28,531 nucleotides of DNA from a virus: the IMG/VR virus record IMGVR_UViG_3300030101_000155, positions 1-28,531 of that record; one strand, given 5' to 3'. Made by a program: the position numbers and the translations under genes. The notes beneath the pieces were generated by a model that worked only from the letters and a program-made list of their open reading frames with translations, was not told where the DNA came from and did not search any database. Every line of letters begins with the position of its first letter. Within the stretch, counting starts at the first letter, position 1. Shown piece by piece: positions 11,727-21,063 of the stretch.

Positions 11727-12374
11727 ATGAAAGTTGCAATTAAAAATAAAAAAGGTAAAAACAAGGAGTACAAATTAATTGATAGTTGGGAGGATGTAAC
11801 ATTAGAGAAGTGGATTAAATTAATAAATATCAATGACAATGATAAAAGCAAAGAGGCATTAGAAACCATAGCACTTTTGTCAGACATTCCTAAAAAGCTG
11901 ATTAATCAATTAGGGATACAAGATGTAGCATTAATATTAAGCAAGATAGCAGAGTTACAAAAAAAGGCAAATAGTTCTTTAAAAAAGATAATTGAGATAA
12001 ATGGCAAAAGATACGGATTTCATCCTAGCCTATCGGATATAACATTAGGGGAATATGCTGACATAGAGGCTTTTATGAAAAATGATTTAGAGAAAAATTT
12101 AGCAAATGTAATGGCAGTTCTTTACAGACCAGTTATTGAAGAGGGAGAGAATGGATTTTATACTATTGAGAGTTATGATGGCAATATAGATAAGAGGGCA
12201 GAAGAGATGAGTAAAATGAGTTCTGAGCAAGTGCAATCTGCTCTGGTTTTTTTTTGGATTTTCGTAAACTCGTTGCTAACGACTTTCGAGTTATCTTTGA
12301 TTCGCAACATGAGGGAAACGAAACAGCAATTGCAACCGAAGACTTCGCAAGTCAATGGAATTGGTTCGGAGTGA
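11727..12374 (+). CDS. Late protein, frame-0 product of a frameshifted gene
   Basis: The 215-residue product starts MKVAIKNKKGKNKEYKLIDS and resembles small flavobacterial phage proteins with 'W-x-D-V-T-L-x-x-W', a helical middle and 'GKRYGFHPSLSDITLGEYAD'. It is conserved across this phage type but has no known function. At 12247-12255 a run of nine T holds an in-frame T TTT TTT site. A -1 shift here leads into the 12254-12511 frame. After the site the frame-0 tail (WIFVNSLLTTFELSLIRNMR and onward) runs through the region coded in the other frame. It may be a tail-assembly-chaperone-type pair, although the tape measure gene is 7 kb away. A homopolymer error is the alternative. Confidence 0.7.
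   Translation: MKVAIKNKKGKNKEYKLIDSWEDVTLEKWIKLININDNDKSKEALETIALLSDIPKKLINQLGIQDVALILSKIAELQKKANSSLKKIIEINGKRYGFHPSLSDITLGEYADIEAFMKNDLEKNLANVMAVLYRPVIEEGENGFYTIESYDGNIDKRAEEMSKMSSEQVQSALVFFWIFVNSLLTTFELSLIRNMRETKQQLQPKTSQVNGIGSE
12246..12255 (+). promoter_or_regulatory. Candidate -1 programmed frameshift site (GTTTTTTTTT)
   Basis: Frame-0 codons read GTT TTT TTT TGG at 12246-12257, giving the slippery heptamer T TTT TTT (12248-12254). A -1 slip re-reads T12254 as the first base of TTG and enters the frame that ends at 12511. No downstream pseudoknot was worked out. Confidence 0.55.
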
Positions 12375-12511
12375 TGTATAGACTAGCAGGTGGGCAAATA
12401 ATAAATTTAGAAGCAGTAACCAAATTAAATCTTTATGAGTGTTTAACTTGGCTAACTTATGAAACAGAATTAGATTCACAAAATAGAGTAAAATATGGCA
12501 GTAACCAATAA
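12254..12511 (+). CDS. -1 frame extension of the 11727 gene (C-terminal domain)
   Basis: This frame has no good start of its own (it begins with a TTG inside the T-run). It encodes a convincing domain, 'ASQWNWFGVMYRLAGGQIIN' then 'LEAVTKLNLYECLTWLTYET', of a type I recall as the C-terminal part of flavobacterial phage proteins ('WFxxIYxLAxGDIxxxxxVTKLNLxxxLxxLxYE'). It ends 17 bp inside the next gene, the usual overlap here. With a -1 shift at 12254 the joined protein would have 261 residues. I therefore read it as part of the 11727 gene. Confidence 0.7.
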   Translation: MDFRKLVANDFRVIFDSQHEGNETAIATEDFASQWNWFGVMYRLAGGQIINLEAVTKLNLYECLTWLTYETELDSQNRVKYGSNQ

Positions 12512-13043
12512 GACATACAACAACGTAATAGAAACGCTAGCAAGACTAGGAGAGTATCATCAGCAAATAGAAACGGTTTCTGTTGGTGATATTTTTGATA
12601 TTAATTTGGAGAAAATGGAAAAAATGCCTTTGTTGCATATCAATCCTGTTAATGTTACAACAGGTGATGCAGAGCTTACTTATAACTTTCAAATATTTAT
12701 TTGTGATTTAGTTAGCGAAAAGGATAATTGGCAAACCTACAATGCAAAAGGATTAACAAAGCTAATAGATAATAAAAATAACGAGCAACAAGTATATAAT
12801 CAAACTTTAGAAATAGCAACAGATTTTATAGGAATGTTAAGACATAGTACAAGACAATCATTAGCAGGTGTTGATGATATTAATAAGCCTTTGTACTTTA
12901 CGCAGGATCAGTTTACAATAGAGCCATTTAGTGAAAGGTTTGATAATTTGCTATGCGGTCAAGTGTTTCAAATTGGAATCTTAGTAATGAATGACTTTGA
13001 TACTTGTAATATTCCTGTAACTGATGCAGGAGCAGGGTACTAA
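12495..13043 (+). CDS. Probable tail or head-tail connection protein
   Basis: The 182-residue protein begins MAVTNKTYNNVIETLARLGE, has a beta-rich centre ('LLHINPVNVTTGDAELTYNFQIFICDLV'), and ends with 'FDNLLCGQVFQIGILVMNDFDTCNIPV'. This layout, with a late 'F-D-N-L-x-G-x-x-F-x-I' segment, is what I remember of tail-terminator-sized proteins in Bacteroidetes phages. Its neighbours (HK97 gp10-like at 13919, tail genes after) support a role in head-tail joining. The exact role is inferred. Confidence 0.6.
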   Translation: MAVTNKTYNNVIETLARLGEYHQQIETVSVGDIFDINLEKMEKMPLLHINPVNVTTGDAELTYNFQIFICDLVSEKDNWQTYNAKGLTKLIDNKNNEQQVYNQTLEIATDFIGMLRHSTRQSLAGVDDINKPLYFTQDQFTIEPFSERFDNLLCGQVFQIGILVMNDFDTCNIPVTDAGAGY

Positions 13044-13059
13044 TGTTTAAGTTTAAAAT

Positions 13060-13464
13060 ATGGAAGATAGAGATACAAATAATACCACCAAAGATAACCA
13101 TAAAGCTATGAGTTATGAAGATGTATTAGAAATGGCAGAAGCTGTTAGTATTAAAATGGCTAGTTATAATGACTACCCACAATCAGCAACTAACAACGCT
13201 AAACGTGCAAGAAAGTGGAAGGAAGAAAATGGTAGTGATTGCGGAACACGTGTTGGGTGGACACGTTCAGCACAATTAGCAGATAGAAAACCAATAAGCA
13301 GAGATACAATAGCACGTATGGCATCATTTAAAAGACATCAACAAAATAAAGACGTTCCATATAGTGAGGGATGTGGAGGTTTAATGTGGGATGCATGGGG
13401 AGGCACATCAGGTATTGAGTGGGCAATAAGAAAATTAAAACAAATAGATAAAAATAAAAAATAA
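13060..13464 (+). CDS. Small protein with a GTxVGWTRxxQLA domain
   Basis: Residues about 40-130 match a domain seen in other phage proteins: 'ATNNAKRARKWKEENGSDCG', then TRVGWTRSAQLADRKPISRD, TIARMASFKRHQQNKDVPYS and DAWGGTSGIEWAIRKLK. In other phages this domain is often found near, or joined to, prohead-protease or portal genes; here it stands alone among tail genes. The domain is basic and helical, so DNA or protein binding is possible. No catalytic motif is evident. Confidence 0.7.
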   Translation: MEDRDTNNTTKDNHKAMSYEDVLEMAEAVSIKMASYNDYPQSATNNAKRARKWKEENGSDCGTRVGWTRSAQLADRKPISRDTIARMASFKRHQQNKDVPYSEGCGGLMWDAWGGTSGIEWAIRKLKQIDKNKK

Positions 13465-13469
13465 CAATT

Positions 13470-13919
13470 ATGGCAAATTTAGTAGTAACAGTATCTGAAA
13501 GTGTAACCATTAATGGGGCTTTAAGAGGTTCGTCAAATAGCTTAACAGTTACAGATATAACAGATACTTTTGAAAGGGTAGTAACATGCCCTCATTCAAA
13601 TACAACAACAATAGCAACATTTAACAGTAATGTTTACGGAAGTGCAGGGGCTTTGGATTTAGAAAACTGCAAGTACATTAGAGTAACAAATTTAAGTGCA
13701 ACAGCAGTTATGGATTTAGCAATAGTAACTGAGAATACAAACTATCAGGTAGTAATGACCGCAGGAACCTCACACCTTTTGTGTCAGGCAGATACAGCCG
13801 CAATAGCAGAAGCAGATACAACTCCAAACTTTCCAACGCTTGAAGATATTACAAGCATACAGGTAAGGCCACGTTCAACTGATGATGTAGATGCAGAAAT
13901 ATTTGTAGCTAGTATATAA
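13470..13919 (+). CDS. Structural protein, probably beta-rich virion decoration
   Basis: The 149-residue product is rich in Thr, Ser, Ala and Val with few charges, starting MANLVVTVSESVTINGALRG. It contains 'ENCKYIRVTNLSATAVMDLAIV' and 'VRPRSTDDVDAEIFVASI', a pattern of short phage structural proteins or fibre-base domains. It overlaps the gp10-like gene as TAATG. A tail or neck location is inferred from position. Confidence 0.6.
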   Translation: MANLVVTVSESVTINGALRGSSNSLTVTDITDTFERVVTCPHSNTTTIATFNSNVYGSAGALDLENCKYIRVTNLSATAVMDLAIVTENTNYQVVMTAGTSHLLCQADTAAIAEADTTPNFPTLEDITSIQVRPRSTDDVDAEIFVASI

Positions 13920-14458
13920 TGGACTTTAAAAATCTTGAAAGGTATTTAGAAAGCTTTGGTAAGCAGGTTATAAACAGGGCAAAGCGAAATCTTGCGAGAG
14001 CAAAAGGAGGTGGTAGTGCGTTAGAAAAATCAATACGTTTTGAGGTTAAAAAAAGCAAAGATAGTTTTGAGGTTCAATTCTGGATGGCTCCATACGGAAC
14101 CTATGTTGATAAAGGAGTTTCAGGAACTAAACAAATTAGGAAATTTAAAAACTATGAAAATCAAACTAAAACAAGTCCTTATAAATACAAATCAAAACAA
14201 CCACCATCAGGAATTTTAGATAAGTGGGTAGTAAAAAAACGTATAGCCCCTAGAGATGAACAGGGCAGGTTTATAAAAAGAAAGAGTTTGGTTTTTTTAA
14301 TTGCAAGAAGTATTAAGTTTAATGGAATACAAGGTATAAGTTTCTTTCAAAAACCGCTAGGATTAGGGATGAAACAATTTGGTGATAAAATGTTGGGAGC
14401 TTTAGGCGAGGATGTTTTAAGTTCAATTAAAAAAGAAACTTTAACAACAGTAAAATAA
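13919..14458 (+). CDS. HK97 gp10-like head-tail/tail completion protein
   Basis: The 179-residue protein begins MDFKNLERYLESFGKQVINR and contains 'ALEKSIRFEVKKSKDSFEVQ', 'MAPYGTYVDKGVSGTKQIRK' and 'LIARSIKFNGIQGISFFQKP'. This is the HK97 gp10 layout ('GxLxxSIxxxV...YAxxVExGT...'), with the typical aromatic-Gly patch. Such proteins close or join the tail to the head. It is very basic. Spacing to the next gene is 6 bp. Confidence 0.75.
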   Translation: MDFKNLERYLESFGKQVINRAKRNLARAKGGGSALEKSIRFEVKKSKDSFEVQFWMAPYGTYVDKGVSGTKQIRKFKNYENQTKTSPYKYKSKQPPSGILDKWVVKKRIAPRDEQGRFIKRKSLVFLIARSIKFNGIQGISFFQKPLGLGMKQFGDKMLGALGEDVLSSIKKETLTTVK

Positions 14459-14464
14459 AAAAAT

Positions 14465-15916
14465 ATGTCAGTAACAAATTCAGTAATAGAGCAACAACCA
14501 TTATATACTACAATGCCTGTTGGGCAGGATGTTATTTTTGTAATATCAAATGATGATGCAGTAGCAAATTATGAAAAGGTAAAATTTATAGTAGATATAC
14601 ATATAAGCAGCACAACACCGCCTGATACTACTACAACAAATGATTTAGTAGGTAGTTATAAAACAACGCCTAACAATGCAGGTGTAGGAATGTTTGATTT
14701 ACGTAATGTTTTAGAAAATTATGTAGAAGCAGATAATATGGCTGCTAATGGCAGTAGTTATAAATCAACAGTTACAAGTCCTGAAGAAAGACATCCTATA
14801 CATTTAATAGATAAGTATTCTGTAAACAATAATACTACTAGATATATGGCATTAGTATTTGCAGTAGAATTTTTGGGGGCAACAGATGCAGCAGGCAATC
14901 AGGATGCAAACACAGTTCGCAGGCAGGTAGGAACAGAAGTAAATTCAGATTTATTTGTTTTATTTAATGGCTATTTAAAATATACTGATAAATTGATGAT
15001 GGGAACCCCTGTAAACAATAATTTTGGATTTACAATGGTTGATTTCTTTCCTGCTGCTGTTGGGCTTCCTTTTGTAACTGATAAAAAGTTTTTAACAAAT
15101 GCTCCATTAATACAATATGCTAATTTAGAAGATTACGGAACACTTGCTTTTTTAGCACCAACAGATTTAATAGGCAATAATGTAACATCAATAAAAATAT
15201 CATATTTTGATTCAGCAGGGGCGGCAGTAGGAACGCCTGATACAGTAACTAAAAGCATAGGCACAGGGGCTTATACTATTTGGGATGCTGAAATAAACAA
15301 ACAAATTGTATTTTTTGGTTGCTATCCTGGTAATTTACAAAATTGGAGTGCAACCTTTCAGGCTAATTCATCTACAATAAGCTATTATACCATTAAGGCT
15401 TTAGATGCAAGCGGTGATGATTCTACAAAAACTTATACAATCAACATTAATTGTCCTGATGGTTTTGGCTATGAATCTATTAGGCTTTGTTGGCTTAATC
15501 AATGGGGTGCTTGGGATTACTATACATTCACAAAAAAATCAACTAGAACTATATCTACAAGCGGGACCACTTATACGCAATTACCAGGAACTTGGAACTC
15601 ATCTTTATATAGGCTAGATACTTACAAAGGCGGTAAAAAAGCATTAAGAAGAAATGCAACTGAAAGAATTAGTATGAACACAGACTTTGTAAAAGAAGAT
15701 GATAATGTAATGTTTCAAGAACTAACAAACAGCCCAGAAGTTTATTTGTTAGAGGGCTACCAAACTGATGGAAATTTTGCGGCATTAAATCAATATGTAA
15801 CACCTGTAACATTAAGCAGTTCATCATTTACTAAAAAAACAATAGCTAATGATAAATTGATACAATACTCTTTTGATGTAGAAAAAACTAAAATGTTAAG
15901 AACACAATCTGTATAA
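14465..15916 (+). CDS. Large tail structural protein (483 residues)
   Basis: It starts MSVTNSVIEQQPLYTTMPVG, followed by a beta-rich domain ('QDVIFVISNDDAVANYEKVK', 'GVGMFDLRNVLENYV'). A later part has 'YESIRLCWLNQWGAWDYYTF' and the C-terminus carries 'EVYLLEGYQTDGNFAALNQY'. This arrangement is familiar from flavobacterial siphophage tail genes that lie before a very large baseplate-like protein, as here. It is probably a distal-tail or baseplate component. The stop overlaps the next start (TAATG). Confidence 0.65.
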   Translation: MSVTNSVIEQQPLYTTMPVGQDVIFVISNDDAVANYEKVKFIVDIHISSTTPPDTTTTNDLVGSYKTTPNNAGVGMFDLRNVLENYVEADNMAANGSSYKSTVTSPEERHPIHLIDKYSVNNNTTRYMALVFAVEFLGATDAAGNQDANTVRRQVGTEVNSDLFVLFNGYLKYTDKLMMGTPVNNNFGFTMVDFFPAAVGLPFVTDKKFLTNAPLIQYANLEDYGTLAFLAPTDLIGNNVTSIKISYFDSAGAAVGTPDTVTKSIGTGAYTIWDAEINKQIVFFGCYPGNLQNWSATFQANSSTISYYTIKALDASGDDSTKTYTININCPDGFGYESIRLCWLNQWGAWDYYTFTKKSTRTISTSGTTYTQLPGTWNSSLYRLDTYKGGKKALRRNATERISMNTDFVKEDDNVMFQELTNSPEVYLLEGYQTDGNFAALNQYVTPVTLSSSSFTKKTIANDKLIQYSFDVEKTKMLRTQSV

Positions 15917-18714
15917 TGAATACACAATTAATATTATATCCGCAATCTTATACAGGGCAGTATAACACTACAACCAATACTTATACTATTGGCTCTACTG
16001 AATTTGTTGTTGATGGCATGAATTTTAGCACTATAAACTCAGCACCAACCTATGAGCAGCTAATAGCTACTTTATATCCGCCTACTATTATTGCAGCAGC
16101 CCCTCCCACAATTATAAATTCATGGTATAAATTTAGAGCAGCATATGCAATACCACAAGCTGCATATCCTATCAATATAAGTAGTGTATTAGCTTTAAAT
16201 TCCACCTCTAATCCTACAATGACAGGAGTGTATCAAAGGCTTTCAGGATTGACAATAGGGCAAAATTATGATATTGTTGTAGATGTTGGCTCTGTTAATA
16301 ATGACCATTTGGATATTAGAGCTTATGATGGCTCAGCACAAATTGCAATAGAGCAGTTTGCCGCACCACTTACAGCAGGCCTCTACACTTGTACGTTTAC
16401 TGCAACTGCTACTGATAATACAATTAGTATCGCATCTAGTGGTTCAGTAGCAGGCAATTTAATAATAAACAGTATATCAGTATTACAACAAGGCGCAGGT
16501 ACTACAACTACCACCTATCAGATGGAAGATGGGCAGGTTATATGTGACCTGTATGAAGATGAAAACATACCATTAACTTTAAGTGTTGATGATTTTAAAA
16601 ATGCAGCAGAGCAGGTACAATCGTACTCAAAGGCTTTTAAGCTACCAGGCACTAAAAAGAATAATTTAATATTTGATAATATCTTTGAGGTAACACGCTC
16701 TACAACAGGGCTAGTATTTAATCCATATGTTAAAACTAAAAGTATTTTAAAGCAAGATGGATTTATTTTATTTGAGGGCTATTTAAGATTAATAGATATA
16801 CAAGAAAAGCAGGGCGAGATAAGTTACAATGTGAACTTATATTCAGAAGTGATAGCGTTAGCAGACATGTTGGGAGAGGCTACATTAGCAGATTTAGGAT
16901 TTGAAGAGTTAGAGCATGACTACGTAAAATCAAACATTAAAAATAGTTGGAACACATCAGGAACAGGAATTGCTTATACTAATTCTAATGCATCAGGATT
17001 TAGAGATGATTATAGCACAGTAAAATATCCGTTTTGTGATTGGAACCATCAGATGTTAGTGGCTAATGGCTCAACAGGCTCAGGGGCTACATTAGGCGAT
17101 CCTGAATTAACACTATTAGAGCAGGGCTTTAGACCTTTTATTCAGGCTAAGTATTTAATAGATAGAATTTTTTATCAAACAGGCTCTCCATTTAGCTATA
17201 CAAGTGCGTTTTTTGATACTGATGAATTTAAGGAATTATACATAGACTTTAATTGGGGTGAAGAAAACACAGGGGCAGCTCCTATTAGAGATGATATATT
17301 AAAAAGGGAAACAGATGCAGTTAATACAACTATTGCACAATCTCCATCCTATACATCAATACCATTAACAATAGACAATGGTAGTACAAGTACGGCCTTG
17401 TGGAATAATACTCTTTATGCTTTTATTTCGGATGTAAATAATTTAGAAGTAAATGTTTCATTTAGAATACAACTAGAAAACAAGCCATTCCCTAATGTTG
17501 ATGATTGGACTGTTGAAATGAGAGTAGTTAGAATGAATCAATCAGGCGTGGTTACAGAAATATTCCAGTCAGATTCACCAACAATTAATGCAGGGGGGTC
17601 AGGTGCTTTGTCAGGCAGCTTTGATACTGTTTTACAAGCAAATGAGCAAATAAGATTACAGGCTACTACTTTTAATAGTGATAATGACATAGAACAGTCT
17701 GATACTACTACGTCTTATCTAAATGTTACATACAATAACCATGCAGCAACAGTAGAATCTTTATTAATAAAAGAACGTGGGGAATTGTCACAATGGGAAC
17801 TAATAAAGGGCATAATGACAATGTTTAACTTAGTTTCAATACCTGACAAATCAAATCCTAATAATATATTAATAGAGCCTTATAATGATATATTTTTAAA
17901 CAACGCTAATAGCACGCAATTAGACTGGACTAGCAAAATAGATGTAGAAGAAATTAAATTAACACCATTAACAGATTTAAAAAGATTAACCACTTTTAAA
18001 TTTGTTGAGGATGATGATGATTATGCTTTTAATCTTTACAAGCAGTCAGTAAATGGAGTTTATACTGAGGGGCATTTATATGGCTCTAAACATTTTGATG
18101 CTTCTGTTTCAGGTGGTGGTTTGCCTACAATATTGACAGGAGAGGAAGAGATAATAGCAGAGCCATATGCAGCAACAGTGCCTAAGCCTTTGATGTCACA
18201 ATTTCCAGATTTTATAACACCTGCAATATATTCTTACAATCCTGATGATGGCACATCTCAAGGGTTTGCAAATAGCCCTAGAATCATGTATAACAATGGG
18301 GTAAAGACTTTAACAAGTTGCACATATTATATACCTGCTCAAAACACAGAAGCAGGAGAGCAAATGACAGACTTTTTGCAGTTTAGCCATTTAACAGATA
18401 TTCCAACTGTAACGACAATACCACCATTAGCAACAGATACAAATGATTTCCATTTTGGGGATTGTCAGTTAATAAACCCAATAGGAAACGCAACAACAAA
18501 TAATCTATTTTATCTTTATTGGCTACCTTATTATAATGAGTTGTATAATGCAGATACAAGGACAATGACATTAAAAGTAAATCTAACTCCAGGAGATATG
18601 AACAGCTTTAATTTCTTTGACACTGTATTTATAAAAAACAGAGAATATAGAGTAAACAAGATAGATTACAAACCAGGCGATTTAGCAACAGTAGAATTTA
18701 TACTAATTATATAA
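15916..18714 (+). CDS. Tail/baseplate hub-like protein with N-terminal carbohydrate-binding-like domain
   Basis: This is the largest gene (932 residues). Residues about 95-195 look like a jelly-roll carbohydrate-binding module ('TIGQNYDIVVDVGSVNND', 'LTAGLYTCTFTATATDNTIS'). From about 200 a conserved tail-hub region begins: LYEDENIPLTLSVDDFKNAA, 'QVQSYSKAFKLPGTKKNNLI', 'LFEGYLRLIDIQEKQGEISY'. The C-terminus 'TMTLKVNLTPGDMNSFNFFD' and 'REYRVNKIDYKPGDLATVEF' is typical of flavobacterial phage baseplate proteins. It should sit at the tail tip and may contact host glycans. Stop and next start overlap (TAATG). Confidence 0.7.
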   Translation: MNTQLILYPQSYTGQYNTTTNTYTIGSTEFVVDGMNFSTINSAPTYEQLIATLYPPTIIAAAPPTIINSWYKFRAAYAIPQAAYPINISSVLALNSTSNPTMTGVYQRLSGLTIGQNYDIVVDVGSVNNDHLDIRAYDGSAQIAIEQFAAPLTAGLYTCTFTATATDNTISIASSGSVAGNLIINSISVLQQGAGTTTTTYQMEDGQVICDLYEDENIPLTLSVDDFKNAAEQVQSYSKAFKLPGTKKNNLIFDNIFEVTRSTTGLVFNPYVKTKSILKQDGFILFEGYLRLIDIQEKQGEISYNVNLYSEVIALADMLGEATLADLGFEELEHDYVKSNIKNSWNTSGTGIAYTNSNASGFRDDYSTVKYPFCDWNHQMLVANGSTGSGATLGDPELTLLEQGFRPFIQAKYLIDRIFYQTGSPFSYTSAFFDTDEFKELYIDFNWGEENTGAAPIRDDILKRETDAVNTTIAQSPSYTSIPLTIDNGSTSTALWNNTLYAFISDVNNLEVNVSFRIQLENKPFPNVDDWTVEMRVVRMNQSGVVTEIFQSDSPTINAGGSGALSGSFDTVLQANEQIRLQATTFNSDNDIEQSDTTTSYLNVTYNNHAATVESLLIKERGELSQWELIKGIMTMFNLVSIPDKSNPNNILIEPYNDIFLNNANSTQLDWTSKIDVEEIKLTPLTDLKRLTTFKFVEDDDDYAFNLYKQSVNGVYTEGHLYGSKHFDASVSGGGLPTILTGEEEIIAEPYAATVPKPLMSQFPDFITPAIYSYNPDDGTSQGFANSPRIMYNNGVKTLTSCTYYIPAQNTEAGEQMTDFLQFSHLTDIPTVTTIPPLATDTNDFHFGDCQLINPIGNATTNNLFYLYWLPYYNELYNADTRTMTLKVNLTPGDMNSFNFFDTVFIKNREYRVNKIDYKPGDLATVEFILII

Positions 18715-19562
18715 TGGCAACAATACCTTACATAACAGGATTTGCAATAAAACCTGCAAAGATTAGCGGAACAGGAGTTGTAACATTTACAGATGGCAGG
18801 AATGAGATAGTTCCTAACCAAAGACAATGTGAAGCTTATGGATATACCTACAACCCAACAACAGGGGTTTGCGAGGCTTTTAAATATAGTTCTAATTTAA
18901 GTGTAAATTTAAACAACGAAAATAACAACGTACAAGGTTCGCAAAACGTAACAGGCGTAGGCACTAATAACACGTATATAATGGGCGAGAATAACGAGGT
19001 TATTGACGTATCAAGAAATAACATTTTAATAGGTAGCAGAAACCAAATTACTAAACAGGTTGATAATACTGCTGTATTTGGTACTTTAGGAGAGGTTAGA
19101 GAAACGAACTCTTTTGTCATAGGGGGTAATGCCACATCAGATGTTTTAGGCAAAAGGCAAAGTGTTCAATTGTTGTATGGTGGACAAACAACAGATGGAG
19201 CAACAACAGATTCTTACTTAAATAATACAACAGATTCTTTTGTGGTAGTCCCTGATAACACTATAATGTATTTTCATGCTGATTGTGTAGCAGTTAGGGT
19301 TGGTGGTACTAGCGGATCAGGTGCAGTAGGTGATTATAAGTCATGGGTAGAACGTGGCGTTGTAATTAACAAATCAGGAACATTAAGCATAGAAAGAGAA
19401 AGAGATACAATCAAAGGCTCAGGAACTACAACAGGATGGCAGCCAACAGGGGCGGTTTCAGGAACTAATTTCTTGTTACAAATAAAAGGAACTAATAATA
19501 TGACTTTAGAATGGGCTTTAAATGTAACATTCACACAAATAAAAACAGGAGTAGCACTATAA
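18714..19562 (+). CDS. Tail fibre with YadA-like head repeats
   Basis: The N-terminal 60 residues hold a two-cysteine module (QCEAYGYTYNPTTGVCEAF) common in flavobacterial phage fibres. Residues about 65-145 form repeats like those of trimeric adhesin heads: 'NNVQGSQNVTGVGTNNTYIM', 'NNEVIDVSRNNILIGSRNQI', 'NTAVFGTLGEVRETNSFVIG'. These suggest a left-handed beta-roll trimer. The C-terminal half is beta-rich with Gly and Thr. It probably binds the host surface. Confidence 0.7.
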   Translation: MATIPYITGFAIKPAKISGTGVVTFTDGRNEIVPNQRQCEAYGYTYNPTTGVCEAFKYSSNLSVNLNNENNNVQGSQNVTGVGTNNTYIMGENNEVIDVSRNNILIGSRNQITKQVDNTAVFGTLGEVRETNSFVIGGNATSDVLGKRQSVQLLYGGQTTDGATTDSYLNNTTDSFVVVPDNTIMYFHADCVAVRVGGTSGSGAVGDYKSWVERGVVINKSGTLSIERERDTIKGSGTTTGWQPTGAVSGTNFLLQIKGTNNMTLEWALNVTFTQIKTGVAL

Positions 19563-19572
19563 ATAAAAAGAT

Positions 19573-21042
19573 ATGGCAAGTAAAACAGAAACTTTAAATT
19601 TAAACGTAAAATCAGATGTTGGTAAGGTAGGTGAGGACGCTAAAAATGCAGCAGGTGAATTTAGAATAATGGGGGTGTCTTTAAACTCTGTAAAATCAGG
19701 GTTTTTATCAGCAGGTAAACAGGCAAAGACTATGTTTGCTTCTGTTAAGGCAGGATTAATAAGCACAGGTATTGGAGCATTTCTAGTGGCAATAGGCTCG
19801 CTAGTATCTTATTTTACAAATACCAAAAGAGGTGCAGACCAACTTGAAAAGGCTTTGGCAGGAATGGGGGCTGTTGTGGATGTTATAGTAGATAGATTTT
19901 CTAAATTTGGAGAAGTTTTAACTTTTGTGTTTTCAGGAGAGTTTCAAAAGGCAGGAGATGCTTTAAAAGAAACATTTTCAGGGATAGCAGATGAAATAGA
20001 ACGTGAGGTTGTAGCTATGACTGAGTTAAAAAGAAGAACGCAAGAATTGAGAGATGCAGATTTAGAGTTCATGGTGCAAAAGGCAGCGACTAGACAAGAA
20101 ATAGAAAGGGCAAGGTTAATAGCAGAAGATGAATCAAAATCAGCAAAAGAAAGGCTAGAGAATTTAAAGGTGGCGTTAGACTTAGAAGAAAAAACCACAC
20201 AAAGAGAGTTGGAGTTAGCACGTGAAAGATTGGCAATACAAAAGGAAGAAATGGCACAATCTGAAAATTTAATAGAAGATGAAGAAAAGCTAGCTAGTTT
20301 AAAAGTTGAATTAATTGAAAAGGAAACAGCCTCTATTAAAATGCGGAGAAGAGTTGTAACTGAGGTAAACGCTTTAGAACGTGAAATACACGCAGAAGAA
20401 CAGGCTAGACTAAAAGAACGTCAAGAAGCATTTGACGAAAGGTTTGGTGAAATTGAAAAAATGCCAGGCATAGTTGCAAAAGTAAACAACGAACTTATAC
20501 AAGCAGATAATGATTATTTAAAAAATTATCTAGCAAGCAATGAGGCAATAAAAAAATCTGATGAAGCAGTAAAACAAAATAAATTACAAGTAACAGCCGC
20601 AATAGGTCAAGCAATAGGTGCATTAGGCGGATTATTTAGGGAGGGTTCAGCAGCAGCAAAGGCAGCAGCCTTAACAGAAATAGCAATAGGAACTGGGGTT
20701 GGATTTATTCAAGGTTTAGATATTGCACAAAAATCATCAAAGGCAGCAGGGCCTGGCGCCGCATTTGCATTCCCCTTGTTTTATGCAACGCAAGTAATGG
20801 CAGTATTAAATGCAGCAGCACAAGCAAAAAGCATTCTAGGAGCAGGAGGAGGAGGAGGAGGAGGAAATGTAGGGGGTAGCCCTCAAATGGTACCACAAAC
20901 ACCAGCACCACAAATGATGTCAGGGGCTTTTGAATTAGGCGGAGGATTAGCGCCAGAAGCAACAAAGGCGTTTGTTGTAACTGATGAAATGACGAATTCA
21001 CAAAACCAATTAGCTAACATTAGGCGCCAAGCTACAATTTAA
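19573..21042 (+). CDS. Tape measure protein (489 residues)
   Basis: It starts MASKTETLNLNVKSDVGKVG. A hydrophobic segment (about 59-81, VKAGLISTGIGAFLVAIGSL) is followed by a long charged coiled coil (about 140-300, e.g. 'ERLENLKVALDLEEKTTQRE'), then an Ala/Gly-rich hydrophobic part (about 345-420) and a glycine run. The order membrane-like segment, coiled coil, second hydrophobic segment is that of tape measures. The short length predicts a short tail of roughly 70 nm by the usual 0.15 nm per residue rule. It precedes the protease gene, not a tail tube gene, which is unusual. Confidence 0.75.
   Translation: MASKTETLNLNVKSDVGKVGEDAKNAAGEFRIMGVSLNSVKSGFLSAGKQAKTMFASVKAGLISTGIGAFLVAIGSLVSYFTNTKRGADQLEKALAGMGAVVDVIVDRFSKFGEVLTFVFSGEFQKAGDALKETFSGIADEIEREVVAMTELKRRTQELRDADLEFMVQKAATRQEIERARLIAEDESKSAKERLENLKVALDLEEKTTQRELELARERLAIQKEEMAQSENLIEDEEKLASLKVELIEKETASIKMRRRVVTEVNALEREIHAEEQARLKERQEAFDERFGEIEKMPGIVAKVNNELIQADNDYLKNYLASNEAIKKSDEAVKQNKLQVTAAIGQAIGALGGLFREGSAAAKAAALTEIAIGTGVGFIQGLDIAQKSSKAAGPGAAFAFPLFYATQVMAVLNAAAQAKSILGAGGGGGGGNVGGSPQMVPQTPAPQMMSGAFELGGGLAPEATKAFVVTDEMTNSQNQLANIRRQATI
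20845..20865 (+). repeat. (GGA)7 microsatellite
   Basis: Seven GGA units inside the tape measure gene encode a run of seven glycines (residues about 425-431). Such triplet runs change length easily and stay in frame. Confidence 0.85.
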
Positions 21043-21063
21043 AAATCAAATAATTATTAATTA

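Noticed and set aside
13043-13111. 22-residue ORF starting in the stop at 13043 (MFKFKIWKIEIQIIPPKITI)
   Set aside because: It overlaps most of its length with the well supported gene at 13060 and has no clear domain; kept only as a possible coupling peptide.
15405-15617. + strand ORF of 70 residues inside the 483-residue tail gene
   Set aside because: Fully inside a strong coding frame and shows no start context or recognisable domain.
20705-21001. Minus-strand Leu-rich ORF of 98 residues
   Set aside because: Shadow of the Gly/Ala-rich end of the tape measure gene; the leucine runs are the reverse of GGA and GCA repeats.
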